Positions 10,501 through 17,167 of a stretch of 64,000 nt of DNA are shown one piece after another. A program made the position numbers and the translations under genes. This stretch comes from G965233625 sp965233625 (lineage in GTDB: Bacteria; Planctomycetota; Planctomycetia; Pirellulales; Pirellulaceae), in assembly GCA_965233625.1 (NCBI GenBank), contig OZ247499.1, forward strand, positions 868,001 to 932,000, read 5' to 3'. Every line of letters begins with the position of its first letter. Within the stretch, counting starts at the first letter, position 1. The notes under the pieces are model-generated. The model ran no database searches. It had not been told where the DNA came from and saw only the letters and a list, made by a program, of their open reading frames with translations.

Positions 10501-11801
10501 CCAAATTGTTCCCAAGCGTCAGTGAAGTCCAAGTGTTTTTGGTCGATACCGCGTTGGATCAGTCGGCTGTACAGTTCGGACGCCTCATGTTCGTCGAATT
10601 CGAGCGTAAGTTCCTTGTAATCGAAGTCGGCGGCTGAAATCGGCGTCCGGGCCCAATCCTCTTCACGGATCGTTACGAGAATACGGATTCCGTTGACCCT
10701 AGCCAGTTCGCGAACCAGTTCGACCCAAAACTGATCACCGGGACGAACGTCTACATATACGAACGTCGGCACTTCGATTGCCTCTGCATGCCCGACAATA
10801 GCCAGTGCCATGTCTCTCGCGTGCGCCAGATTACCCGGCTGAAGCACTTCAAATCGGAATTCACTGGGAGCGAATTCTTTAGCATACCGATAGGCCTGCG
10901 TGGTCTTGCCCTGCCCTGATGCGCTATGTAGCACAACGACACTACATTCATTGAACGCGGCATGAATGTCGCTCGCGGTGGAGCCACGGGCAACATCGAA
11001 TCCGGCCTCGACGTGATCAAAGCTTACGCGGCCTCCTCGATAGAAACCTTCTTCAAGTCTCTCCAACTGCTGAACAGTTAGGTCATTTGGGCCGATCGAA
11101 ATAATGGACCGATTCCACTGATCATGGTATGCAGCTCTTGCCGAAAGGAATTTTCCAATTCGTTCCAATTTGGCAATGGCGATGTCGCGCGAGATAACCC
11201 TCTGATTCTCAGAGCAGGTGAGCATCCACCACATTAGCAAGTCGAACGCACGAGACGGATCGGTTCCAGTGGCGGCACTTGCCAGCCGTTTAATGACTGC
11301 TTGACGTAATTCAGGCTCCGTAACTCTTTCGATTTTGAGCCGTCCAACAACATTCTCTGCTTCTACGACTGCCAAACCCGGTATCGGCGTCTTTACGATC
11401 TTTCCATTCTTGACGCTTTCTTTCGTTTTCGTCTGAGACAGTTTTTTTGCGACTTCTGCTGCCTTATCGACATCTCCCGACAACGCTCCTTCCAGTTCAG
11501 GTCCGACAGGTCCAAAGGAAGCGATAGATACTTGTACGTTGTTTCCTGGGAGGCAATGGTTCTTAATCCTCTCGAAGAATGTCCGTTTAAAACTTGAGAC
11601 CGAAAGAGCGTCACTCAAATCTTTTACTTGTATAACTTCCTTAAGCTGATTGTTGTTGTCGTAGATCGCTAGATCCTCTTCGCCTTCAGGTTGAATCCTC
11701 GAATCAGATGGCAGCCCCTGATCGAAGAGTCGAAACAGCACGTAGAGTGCTTGTCGTCGATAGCCGCGGTATGTTGCTGTTGGGTCGTCAGTGTGGCTCA
11801 T
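7539..11801 (-). CDS. Cap4-like nuclease / P-loop NTPase giant protein, candidate anti-phage STAND protein
   Basis: I place the start at the ATG at 11801 (MSHTDDPTATYRGYRRQ), giving about 1420 residues. The open frame runs 44 codons further to 11933, but that part is repeat-derived. Residues about 8-160 look like a Cap4/DUF4297-type PD-(D/E)xK nuclease: a GYRRQ start, acidic EGEED (39-43) and QVK (58-60). A P-loop follows at SASGQGKTT (293-301), with a Walker B-like FVYVD and a later ILVTIREED. The remaining 1000 residues are mostly helical and resemble the sensor part of STAND NTPases. This order (nuclease, NTPase, long C-terminal sensor) matches Avs-type anti-phage proteins. It sits alone next to a recombinase remnant and ssrA. 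It contains no GGCGCC hexamer, unlike its surroundings. Function is inferred from architecture. Confidence 0.7.
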   Translation of the reverse strand: MSHTDDPTATYRGYRRQALYVLFRLFDQGLPSDSRIQPEGEEDLAIYDNNNQLKEVIQVKDLSDALSVSSFKRTFFERIKNHCLPGNNVQVSIASFGPVGPELEGALSGDVDKAAEVAKKLSQTKTKESVKNGKIVKTPIPGLAVVEAENVVGRLKIERVTEPELRQAVIKRLASAATGTDPSRAFDLLMWWMLTCSENQRVISRDIAIAKLERIGKFLSARAAYHDQWNRSIISIGPNDLTVQQLERLEEGFYRGGRVSFDHVEAGFDVARGSTASDIHAAFNECSVVVLHSASGQGKTTQAYRYAKEFAPSEFRFEVLQPGNLAHARDMALAIVGHAEAIEVPTFVYVDVRPGDQFWVELVRELARVNGIRILVTIREEDWARTPISAADFDYKELTLEFDEHEASELYSRLIQRGIDQKHLDFTDAWEQFGARKTLFEFAYFITQHESLADRIRVQVSAIQREVNDGNRPAADLAFLRQVAVASAYEARVDLASIVASSSMADAKTAVSAFEDEYLIRVSDDGKFIEGFHAVRSEVMTEVLTDPVICPWHEIAKQVLPHIVEEDLESFLLCAFSRRADTATELIDALCSQSPRTWIGVRNVMAALMWKGLQSYVNEQAELLKEVHDTCVDGWSMAIDWDLAMAKGPDGFNVFEELGDAWSNGKKLSEEFRARQLDKSVVFGFARKWLGAIIGEVESPATPQEWLSMSEVLYWLGHLTIQTKVTESVDVSKLDEAVESLTTYQLGRFLLGVRTCFRHEYAEWLQGCVDVVRNKIRFEASLLALPEDDDSIVGHFLIDPDLEANTLRKSDAPGRATATIHDLTIERIDVLAQVFPEKQRYGAVGYGHLSSLIPAFANEADKPGVLSENLYPPWTPGFNARARGLVELMFRPDSWQEYFARVAALRQSVVEALTDFEASARRIAKAGSPPTSSILDDPAGWDACKESLRADLLLPKTAVDEWGFLSDSSSKTSASNEKSYRSALERFTPIKESISEYTRTVGNFMGQALESMVLISNLRHAQGQAGRNAVTKKAGQLGINEHSIRLSIINGIDAFKAITALQEAICKVFPDGDIPELGGDLSENELRVFDSALTTWCNFVSPPRVGEKAARKKNNKQRRSAKRVTKLGDLLNASRNRLKTELQSLRKSGIVARVISESIPWDGRSSLWIQYDVNHPVEILQAVSPIWDRLIRAFDPDRENTIRSQLVSCFWSEIILVPTSLGKSLDGIVMPHLKAVTYPTPPSFDESAWRFSPDKVGDDILQRLGLQAWALPESEGSFQRLIGSTAELFQTLDHLSDFGRIDVEVDQVGQKIFQSYLDRTNSRLNQLLSDATIALMDVVDIVHNCVDIDSHPNLMACAELLVEAGELLEPRSEDDAEVQLTLPQIVVWRDELRKATEWLGVARYFFLADALSFPEWTPTK

Positions 11802-11832
11802 ACGATCTCGTTCTTTTCCGTCGGCGTGACAT

Positions 11833-11853
11833 CTCTTGCGCTTAGGGTTTGGA
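11833..11853 (-). repeat. Possible copy of a dispersed planctomycete repeat
   Basis: Read on the minus strand this short segment contains CCAAACCCTAAGCGCAAGAG, which in one frame gives PNPKRKR. I recall this peptide as a recurring artefact of a short dispersed DNA repeat in several planctomycete genomes. It lies just upstream of the giant nuclease gene and explains why its open frame extends beyond the real start. Only one copy is visible in this window, so repeat status rests on recollection. Confidence 0.35.
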
Positions 11854-11931
11854 AGCGGTCGCCTAATGGTAAACGTTGCCAAAACGGCGTAAATCGCTGT
11901 TTCCGCAACCCACTGATTACCAACCACTTCC

Positions 11932-12029
11932 ATCGCGTGACGCGTTGGGACCGCGTCACGTGGTTTCGAGACTCTTGGCCCGATTCGAGACTTTTCGGGC
12001 CTCAGTGGGCCACCACCTCGTCACGCGAT
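11932..12029. repeat. Nested inverted repeats between the nuclease gene and ssrA
   Basis: An 11-base inverted pair (ATCGCGTGACG at 11932-11942, CGTCACGCGAT at 12019-12029) encloses this segment. Inside is a second perfect pair, CGTGACGCG at 11936-11944 and CGCGTCACG at 11952-11960 with a 7-base loop. The 9-mer TTCGAGACT also occurs twice in direct orientation (11965 and 11984). It could be an island end, a recombination site, or a regulatory element of the minus-strand nuclease gene. Confidence 0.6.
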
Positions 12030-12087
12030 TGGGCCAGCGAGATTCACGCCAATAGTCGCAAATCCCTATATGCGTGTACGAAACAAG

Positions 12088-12119
12088 CAAGGCCCGCCAG
12101 CATTCACTGACGGGCCTTG
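12088..12119 (-). terminator. Rho-independent terminator of ssrA
   Basis: A hairpin with a 13-base-pair stem with one mismatch (CAAGGCCCG-C-CAG against CTG-A-CGGGCCTTG, loop CATTCA) lies 30-65 bases past the tmRNA 3' end. On the minus strand it is followed by a T-rich stretch (GCTTGTTTCG). Confidence 0.75.
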
Positions 12120-12153
12120 GTTGAATCGAGACGGGTTGTGCAACCCGACTGAG

Positions 12154-12515
12154 TGGAGGCGGCGGGGATTGAACCCGCGTCCCGCGATATTTCCGTGAGA
12201 GCTTCTACGCGCGTATCCGGTCTTTTGGGGGGTTCGCTGTGTTGGACCCCGGCCGGCAGGGTTCGGTGACAGCTAGACGGGAACTTTGTTTAAGTTTTAG
12301 CGTGCCTGACGTGACTAAAACCGATCCGGAATTGGCAACCGGCTTTTGGCGCTCTCCGGCGAAGCACCGCAGCCGGGGTAACCTTTACTAGGCTACCATT
12401 GCGAGATTATTCTCGGCAAGTAAAGTTGTTTGGTCGGCTTTTTACGTGGCCAGCCGGCCAACCACGGCGCGCCACTATCACTTCAAGCTATCCGGTCGAA
12501 TCCAGATTCGCCCCC
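12154..12515 (-). ncRNA. ssrA: tmRNA (transfer-messenger RNA)
   Basis: The tmRNA rescues stalled ribosomes and adds a degradation tag. The 5' end, read on the minus strand from 12515, is GGGGGCGAATCTGGATTCGACC, the usual tmRNA start. It pairs with CGCCTCC before the discriminator A at 12154 to form a seven-pair acceptor stem, and the T-arm GGGTTCAATCCCC-like segment precedes it. The CCA is not encoded (the next bases are CTC). The tag frame starts at GCC (12415-12417) and reads AENNLAMVA, then TAG at 12388-12390. Ending in MVA instead of the usual LAA is unusual. The one-piece arrangement is normal. Pseudoknots were not folded in detail. Confidence 0.93.
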
Positions 12516-12710
12516 GAAGGATGGTGGGAAATTGATGGAGTGGTTAGGGAAACTGTAAAAACAAGCTGCAAGTATTGTTTAGCAACGGGATGGCGCCGTC
12601 AAGGATTGCAACAAGCGCGAACTCGACTGAATACCGTGGCGCCAGGGTGGTAGTGGCGAGATCGTTCCCCGTTTAGACTTGGGCTTGTGTAACTTGTCCG
12701 GGGAGAATTT

Positions 12711-13229
12711 GTGATCGCGTTTGTAACTATTCTGGTTGTCGTTGTATTGGCGATTGCGATCCTGCTGCTGTTTATCTTCTGGCAGATTGGGCGAAGGAAC
12801 GGTTCATCCTCAGGCTCCAACGCGTGGTATGACAAACCGCGTTACGCCAGGGAGGCCATCGAACTTCAGTTGCAGCGTGAAACGCTTGAGACACTGTTTT
12901 TCAAACTGGCGTCTGAGTCCGGCAGGCCGCGAGGTTTGAAGTGGACGACGTGCGATTTCGGTGAGGGCGCGACGTTTGCGATCCACAAACCAACGCAGAA
13001 TCTACGTGCTCTTGTGGGTGTTGAAGTGTCATTCACTGCCATTGAGGGTGGCGGAATGGAGCACAACCCGAATGTTGGCAACGTCCGTGCAGCAAGCGCG
13101 GTATTTGAACACGACGGACAGCAGTGGACAACGCTTGGCCGGGTCGTCTTCAACCTCGAACCGCATGAAGCAATCGCGCACTTCGAAGGGGAACTGGCGC
13201 CGTTAGAAATCGAAGCCCCGCCTGCGTAA
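12711..13229 (+). CDS. Membrane-anchored hypothetical protein
   Basis: A 172-residue protein starting at GTG, chosen because GGGGAGAA lies directly upstream. Residues about 3-25 form a strong transmembrane helix, followed by a basic RRNG stretch, so the rest is probably cytoplasmic. The soluble part (about 50-168) reads as a small alpha/beta fold with a segment mentioning VALVGVEVSFTAIEGG-like strands. I do not recognise a named family. It is a single gene between ssrA and the convergent ferredoxin gene. Confidence 0.7.
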   Translation: MIAFVTILVVVVLAIAILLLFIFWQIGRRNGSSSGSNAWYDKPRYAREAIELQLQRETLETLFFKLASESGRPRGLKWTTCDFGEGATFAIHKPTQNLRALVGVEVSFTAIEGGGMEHNPNVGNVRAASAVFEHDGQQWTTLGRVVFNLEPHEAIAHFEGELAPLEIEAPPA

Positions 13230-13270
13230 TGCAGCGGAAATCATCCGCTACATCCGCCGGCCGTCAGGGT

Positions 13271-13549
13271 TTAATCGTCGCAAAGCGGTTCTTTGCGTTC
13301 GGTGATCACTTCGCACTGAGGCGCCATTTCAGCATTCAACTCAATGAAACGCTGCATGTCTTCTTCAACGTTGTCTTCGTGGAAGATTGCTTCCACCGGA
13401 CACTCTGGGACGCATGCTTCGCAATCGATGCATTCGTCCGGATGGATGTAGAGCATCAGCTCGCCCTCGTAGAAGCACTCTACGGGGCAGACGACAACGC
13501 AATCCGTGTACCGGCAACCATGGCAAGGTTCAACAACAACATGTGTCAC
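13271..13549 (-). CDS. fdxA: Seven-iron (3Fe-4S/4Fe-4S) ferredoxin
   Basis: The 92-residue electron carrier has cysteines C9, C12, C17 and C21-Pro in the first half and a full CIDCEACVPECP set in the second. The first set fits a [3Fe-4S] or [4Fe-4S] site as in FdxA, the second a [4Fe-4S] site. The C-terminal acidic helix (residues about 60-92) is typical of this family. Translation starts at GTG 13549 with GGAG six bases upstream. It is convergent with the preceding membrane protein and is not in an obvious operon, so its partner is unknown. Confidence 0.9.
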   Translation of the reverse strand: MTHVVVEPCHGCRYTDCVVVCPVECFYEGELMLYIHPDECIDCEACVPECPVEAIFHEDNVEEDMQRFIELNAEMAPQCEVITERKEPLCDD

Positions 13550-13970
13550 GGTGAGACTCCGTGGAGTAATGCAAGGGATTTGTGAAGACGAATTCTGAAA
13601 GCGTTAGATCTGAAGTGAAATCGTGGAGGAATTCGCAACCGCTTTAGAAAGGACTTTGATAAATATCTGGGGTGGTTTATGTATTTTGCCGCGACTGGGC
13701 CCACAAACAACCGGCACATTCCGCAAAATGGGAATTTCGCTTCATTTTTCCGAATCGTAGTAGTGTACCTACCAAGTGTCAAGCCGGTGGCCGATTTACC
13801 TAAATCCTTCAACAGACAGCGTTTCCGGGCTGTTGCCTTTTTGGGTCTATTGCTTGACACATTCGTAGGAATATAGAATCAATAGATATACGGGTGACGG
13901 CGCACCAGACTCCATTGAACATTTTTCACCAGGTGGCAAGCACTGCAGATACAAAGGTTAAGGCCAACCC
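13550..13970. other. Divergent intergenic region between fdxA and an ECF sigma factor gene
   Basis: About 420 bases without a gene; the short open frames here lack family signals. A TTGACA box occurs at 13854-13859 on the plus strand, but no well-spaced minus-10 box follows (only AT-rich sequence), so the promoter is uncertain. It may instead be read by an alternative sigma factor. Confidence 0.4.
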
Positions 13971-14528
13971 GTGGTATTATCGGACACAGACCGTAATCTT
14001 CTCCAACGTTGTCTTGGGCGTAAGCCAAGGGCGTGGGAGGATTTCGTAGACCGCTATCTGGGCCTCGTGCTGCATGTGGTCAATCACACAGCACAATCCC
14101 GCTCTATCCGCCTACGGCCCGAGGATGTAGAGGATCTGTCTGGCGAAGTGTTTCTATCTGTTGTGAAGAACGACTTTGAAGTGCTCCGCCGTTTCCGCGG
14201 TGAAAGCAGCCTAGCGACTTACCTGACAGTCATCGCCAGACGTGTTGTTGTCCGCGAGATGCTCAAGCGTAACCCCGTTTCGAGTGCAGCGGCAAATGGG
14301 CATGCGGAGGCAGAAGCAGACGACGCGCTGGAACGTATTACCAACGAGGATGAAGTTGCGAGGTTAATGGAGGGCCTGGAAGGGGCGGAGGCTGACTGCA
14401 TCCGTTTGTTCCACCTCGAGGGTAAGTCCTACGCAGAGATTTCAGAGGCAACTGGCATGCCACAGAATAGCGTGGGGCCAACGCTGACGCGCGCACGCGA
14501 TAAAATGCGTCGCGCCGCGACAAGTTAA
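13971..14528 (+). CDS. ECF-type RNA polymerase sigma factor
   Basis: The 185-residue protein has a sigma region 2 in residues about 20-95 (RYLGLVLHVV, RPEDVEDLSGEVFLSVV, FRGESSLATYLTVIARR). It has a region 4 helix-turn-helix in about 130-180 (CIRLFHLEGKSYAEISEATGMP). Start GTG 13971 fits the domain start. No anti-sigma gene is adjacent. The next gene on the other strand encodes a sigma-54 activator, so two alternative transcription systems sit side by side. Target promoters are unknown. Confidence 0.9.
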   Translation: MVLSDTDRNLLQRCLGRKPRAWEDFVDRYLGLVLHVVNHTAQSRSIRLRPEDVEDLSGEVFLSVVKNDFEVLRRFRGESSLATYLTVIARRVVVREMLKRNPVSSAAANGHAEAEADDALERITNEDEVARLMEGLEGAEADCIRLFHLEGKSYAEISEATGMPQNSVGPTLTRARDKMRRAATS

Positions 14529-14545
14529 GAAGATTCGCTGCCGGT

Positions 14546-16120
14546 TTACTTGTTGCTCTGAAATTCTTTCAACCTGGCTAGTTCTTCCTGGTTGATCTTG
14601 GCTTTGACCGTCCGCCTGTCGAGATTCAGAATTCGGGCGGTCTGTTCGTAGTTGCCTGTCTGCAGGTAGATCAGTGTGCAGTATGTGCCAAGCAACTGTT
14701 CTGCTGTAAGCGGACTGGTCTGGGCAGTATTCGCAAGGGCGATTTCGAGCGGCATCTGGCCGGTCGCGTGTCCGGCGGCTCCTGACTGGCCAACGCTTTG
14801 CGGCTGATAGGCGCCGCGGATCAGCACGTTCCGCACGCACTGTTCGAGTTCGCGGATGTTCCCGGGCCAATTGTATGAAGGCCCAAGATGGGTGCGAACG
14901 TAGTTGAGCGTTTCGCGGGCAAGTCCTTCGCTCTCGTCCGGGCAGATTTTGTGGGCGATGTATTCGACAAGATGTTCAAGATCGCCCGGTGCACTGGCCA
15001 GTTGATCGCGTAGCGACGGCGTGGTGACCATATCGGCGCACAAGCGGTAGTAGAAGTCAGCGCGGAAGTCTCCGCTTTCGATCAACGCCGGCAGATCGCG
15101 ATTAGTGGCAGCAATGATTTTGCCTTCAAACTTACGATCCGTTGTTTCCCCCAGCCGCTGAAAACTGCGGGATTGCAGGACGCGCAGCAACTTGACCTGA
15201 ATAGAGGCATCCAGATCGCCAATTTCGTCGAGGAAAACGCTGCCTGTCGCCGGGCACCGTTCCAGCCAGCCCTGCCTATCGGCAACAGCTCCGGTAAACG
15301 AGCCGCGGCAGTGCCCGAAGATCTCTGACTCGATCAAAGTCGGCGAAAGTGCTGAAAGATTCAATGGGAAGAATGTTTCCGCGGGCGCCGATGCGAAGCA
15401 GCATTTTTCTGCATCGAAAGCGATGTAGCTCGACATCGCGACCGCGCGGGCGACCAGTTCTTTGCCGGTGCCAGACTCGCCATTGATAAGTGTCGTGAAG
15501 TCGCGCATCACGTTGTAGAGCGAACGCATGTACCGCCGCAGATTATGCGTGAAAATCGATTGCCAGATATTCGCCCTTAGTTGCGCGGCCAGCAGAGAGC
15601 TGCCATACACGTTCTGGTAAATGTGGTGAAACGCACGACGCAGCTGAAAGAACCCAGCGAACAGATGCACGGCGTCTGGCTCGCCGGGTAACCGCCGTCC
15701 CGGTTGCGTGAGATACACGTCAAATTCGTGCGAGAAAGCTTTCCAGAACGACCTGACTTTCGCGCCCGTGCTGGCGTCCTGTTTCAGCAGGTCGACAAAG
15801 TCGTGCCGGAAGAAGTAGTACAAGCGGTAGAGAATCAGGTCTTCGTAAAGCGAAAGTTCATCCTGCGAAGCTTGTACGCCTTGGATTAACCGATCGCGAA
15901 GTTGCACGGCGAGCGGTTGCACGATTTCGTCAATCCGCTCGACATTCGCCCGCTCCGCGTCAACCTCTACATCCCGGCGCCAGAGCTGGGTGCTGTCGTC
16001 GTACTGTTGCCCTAATGCCTGACGCTCGAATTCAAGGCGTTCAGGCAGAAACGGATTGCAGTAGGCGAGGCGGCTGAGGGCGTCGGCGAATTGTCGCTCG
16101 TTATCAGAGAATAGCGGCAC
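14546..16120 (-). CDS. Sigma-54-dependent transcriptional activator
   Basis: The 524-residue protein has a novel-looking helical N-terminal region (1-200) rather than a receiver or known sensor. An AAA+ domain follows with Walker A GESGTGKE (214-221), the sigma-54 contact loop as GSFTGA (273-278, usually GAFTGA) and Walker B SVFLDEIGD (294-302). It ends in a Fis-type helix-turn-helix (about 490-520, YEQTARILNLDRRTVKAKI). It should remodel the sigma-54 RNA polymerase. It converges with the ECF sigma gene and is followed upstream by the DUF4013 and HEAT-repeat genes on the same strand. The signal is unknown. Confidence 0.88.
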   Translation of the reverse strand: MPLFSDNERQFADALSRLAYCNPFLPERLEFERQALGQQYDDSTQLWRRDVEVDAERANVERIDEIVQPLAVQLRDRLIQGVQASQDELSLYEDLILYRLYYFFRHDFVDLLKQDASTGAKVRSFWKAFSHEFDVYLTQPGRRLPGEPDAVHLFAGFFQLRRAFHHIYQNVYGSSLLAAQLRANIWQSIFTHNLRRYMRSLYNVMRDFTTLINGESGTGKELVARAVAMSSYIAFDAEKCCFASAPAETFFPLNLSALSPTLIESEIFGHCRGSFTGAVADRQGWLERCPATGSVFLDEIGDLDASIQVKLLRVLQSRSFQRLGETTDRKFEGKIIAATNRDLPALIESGDFRADFYYRLCADMVTTPSLRDQLASAPGDLEHLVEYIAHKICPDESEGLARETLNYVRTHLGPSYNWPGNIRELEQCVRNVLIRGAYQPQSVGQSGAAGHATGQMPLEIALANTAQTSPLTAEQLLGTYCTLIYLQTGNYEQTARILNLDRRTVKAKINQEELARLKEFQSNK

Positions 16121-16222
16121 AACATTCCTGTCGGCTGGACCTAGCGTTCAATCAACTGCGAAGTTGCAGAAAACGAACGTCCATTGTAATCCAGGTTGGT
16201 GGCAGGCACCCGCAACGCTATT

Positions 16223-17104
16223 TCAATTGTGCAGCCAGCTATCTGCAACCTGCGGACTTGGCGGTTTGAGTGGTACTGGCTCACCGCCACGCAACAGAAA
16301 CAGGCGGTACAACTGCATGTCCAGATACATACTGGCGACAAGGATGAACGTAATGGTGAAGATGAAACCAAAGAAGCAGAAGCCGATGCCGATCAACATC
16401 GCCAGCAGCCCGCTTACACCAAGGAACAACCGCGCCATGATCAGTTCAAACCAGACAAGGCTGACGAACTGCTTGGACCAGCGGAAATTAAAGCCATCCT
16501 TAAAGGTCTGAGCCAGTCCGGCACGCAAGTACATCGGCGTCAGGATGCAAGCAACGCCAAGTGAAAGGGCAAGCGTGACAAGGATCACCAGCGGAATGAA
16601 GAAAGCCAGGAACAGGACCGCCGTTTCTTCATCCATGTTCTGCCCTACAGCCACAATCGCCAGCACACTCACGTGCGACACTGGTTGAATGATGACTTGC
16701 ATCCCCGCACCGATCACGAACGCAACAAGCCAGGGCCAGATGCCGCGTTTGAGATCTTCGCCAAATCTATCGAACCGGTACTCTGGCAGATGCGTCCTGT
16801 ATCCGCGCAGGACGCCTTCAAAGCTGTTGAACATGTAGCCCTGCACCACAATCTGCCCGATGTAAGGCAGCAAGGCGACCAGGCTCAACAACAGCCAGGT
16901 AGATGTCCAGTTCTCGCCCTCGGTCAGATACGTCCATGCCCCCATGTAGCTGATCGATCCATCGCCAGGGTCGATCTGCGTGTTGAACGGGTCGTCTGTT
17001 TTTCCCGGATCGGGCTTAGGTGGTGCGGGCTGTGGTCGTGCGGGCTGGGAAGGTGTGGAATCGTGCGGTTGGTTGCCCTCGGCAAATGGGTTATCTGATT
17101 CCAT
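16223..17104 (-). CDS. DUF4013 family membrane protein
   Basis: The 293-residue protein starts with a proline-rich soluble segment (1-55). About five hydrophobic segments follow (roughly 68-90, 123-145, 155-185, 225-250), with short linkers and the family-like stretch YMFNSFEGVLRGYRTHLPEY. I assign it to DUF4013, a family of unknown function common in planctomycetes. It is on the same strand as the sigma-54 activator (102 bases downstream) and the HEAT-repeat gene (63 bases upstream), so it may share a transcript with both. Confidence 0.75.
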   Translation of the reverse strand: MESDNPFAEGNQPHDSTPSQPARPQPAPPKPDPGKTDDPFNTQIDPGDGSISYMGAWTYLTEGENWTSTWLLLSLVALLPYIGQIVVQGYMFNSFEGVLRGYRTHLPEYRFDRFGEDLKRGIWPWLVAFVIGAGMQVIIQPVSHVSVLAIVAVGQNMDEETAVLFLAFFIPLVILVTLALSLGVACILTPMYLRAGLAQTFKDGFNFRWSKQFVSLVWFELIMARLFLGVSGLLAMLIGIGFCFFGFIFTITFILVASMYLDMQLYRLFLLRGGEPVPLKPPSPQVADSWLHN

Positions 17105-17167
17105 GCGATATTCCAGACTGAGGAGATTGGCGTTTAGGTTTGTGGAATGTTTGCATGAAGGCGATCG

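Noticed and set aside
11802..11933. 44-codon N-terminal extension of the giant nuclease protein
   Set aside because: It includes a suspected dispersed repeat and no ribosome site; the start at 11801 fits the nuclease domain better.
13934..13947. Sigma-54-like promoter (TGGCAAG...CTGCA) before the ECF sigma gene
   Set aside because: The spacing between GG and GC is two bases too short for a sigma-54 promoter.
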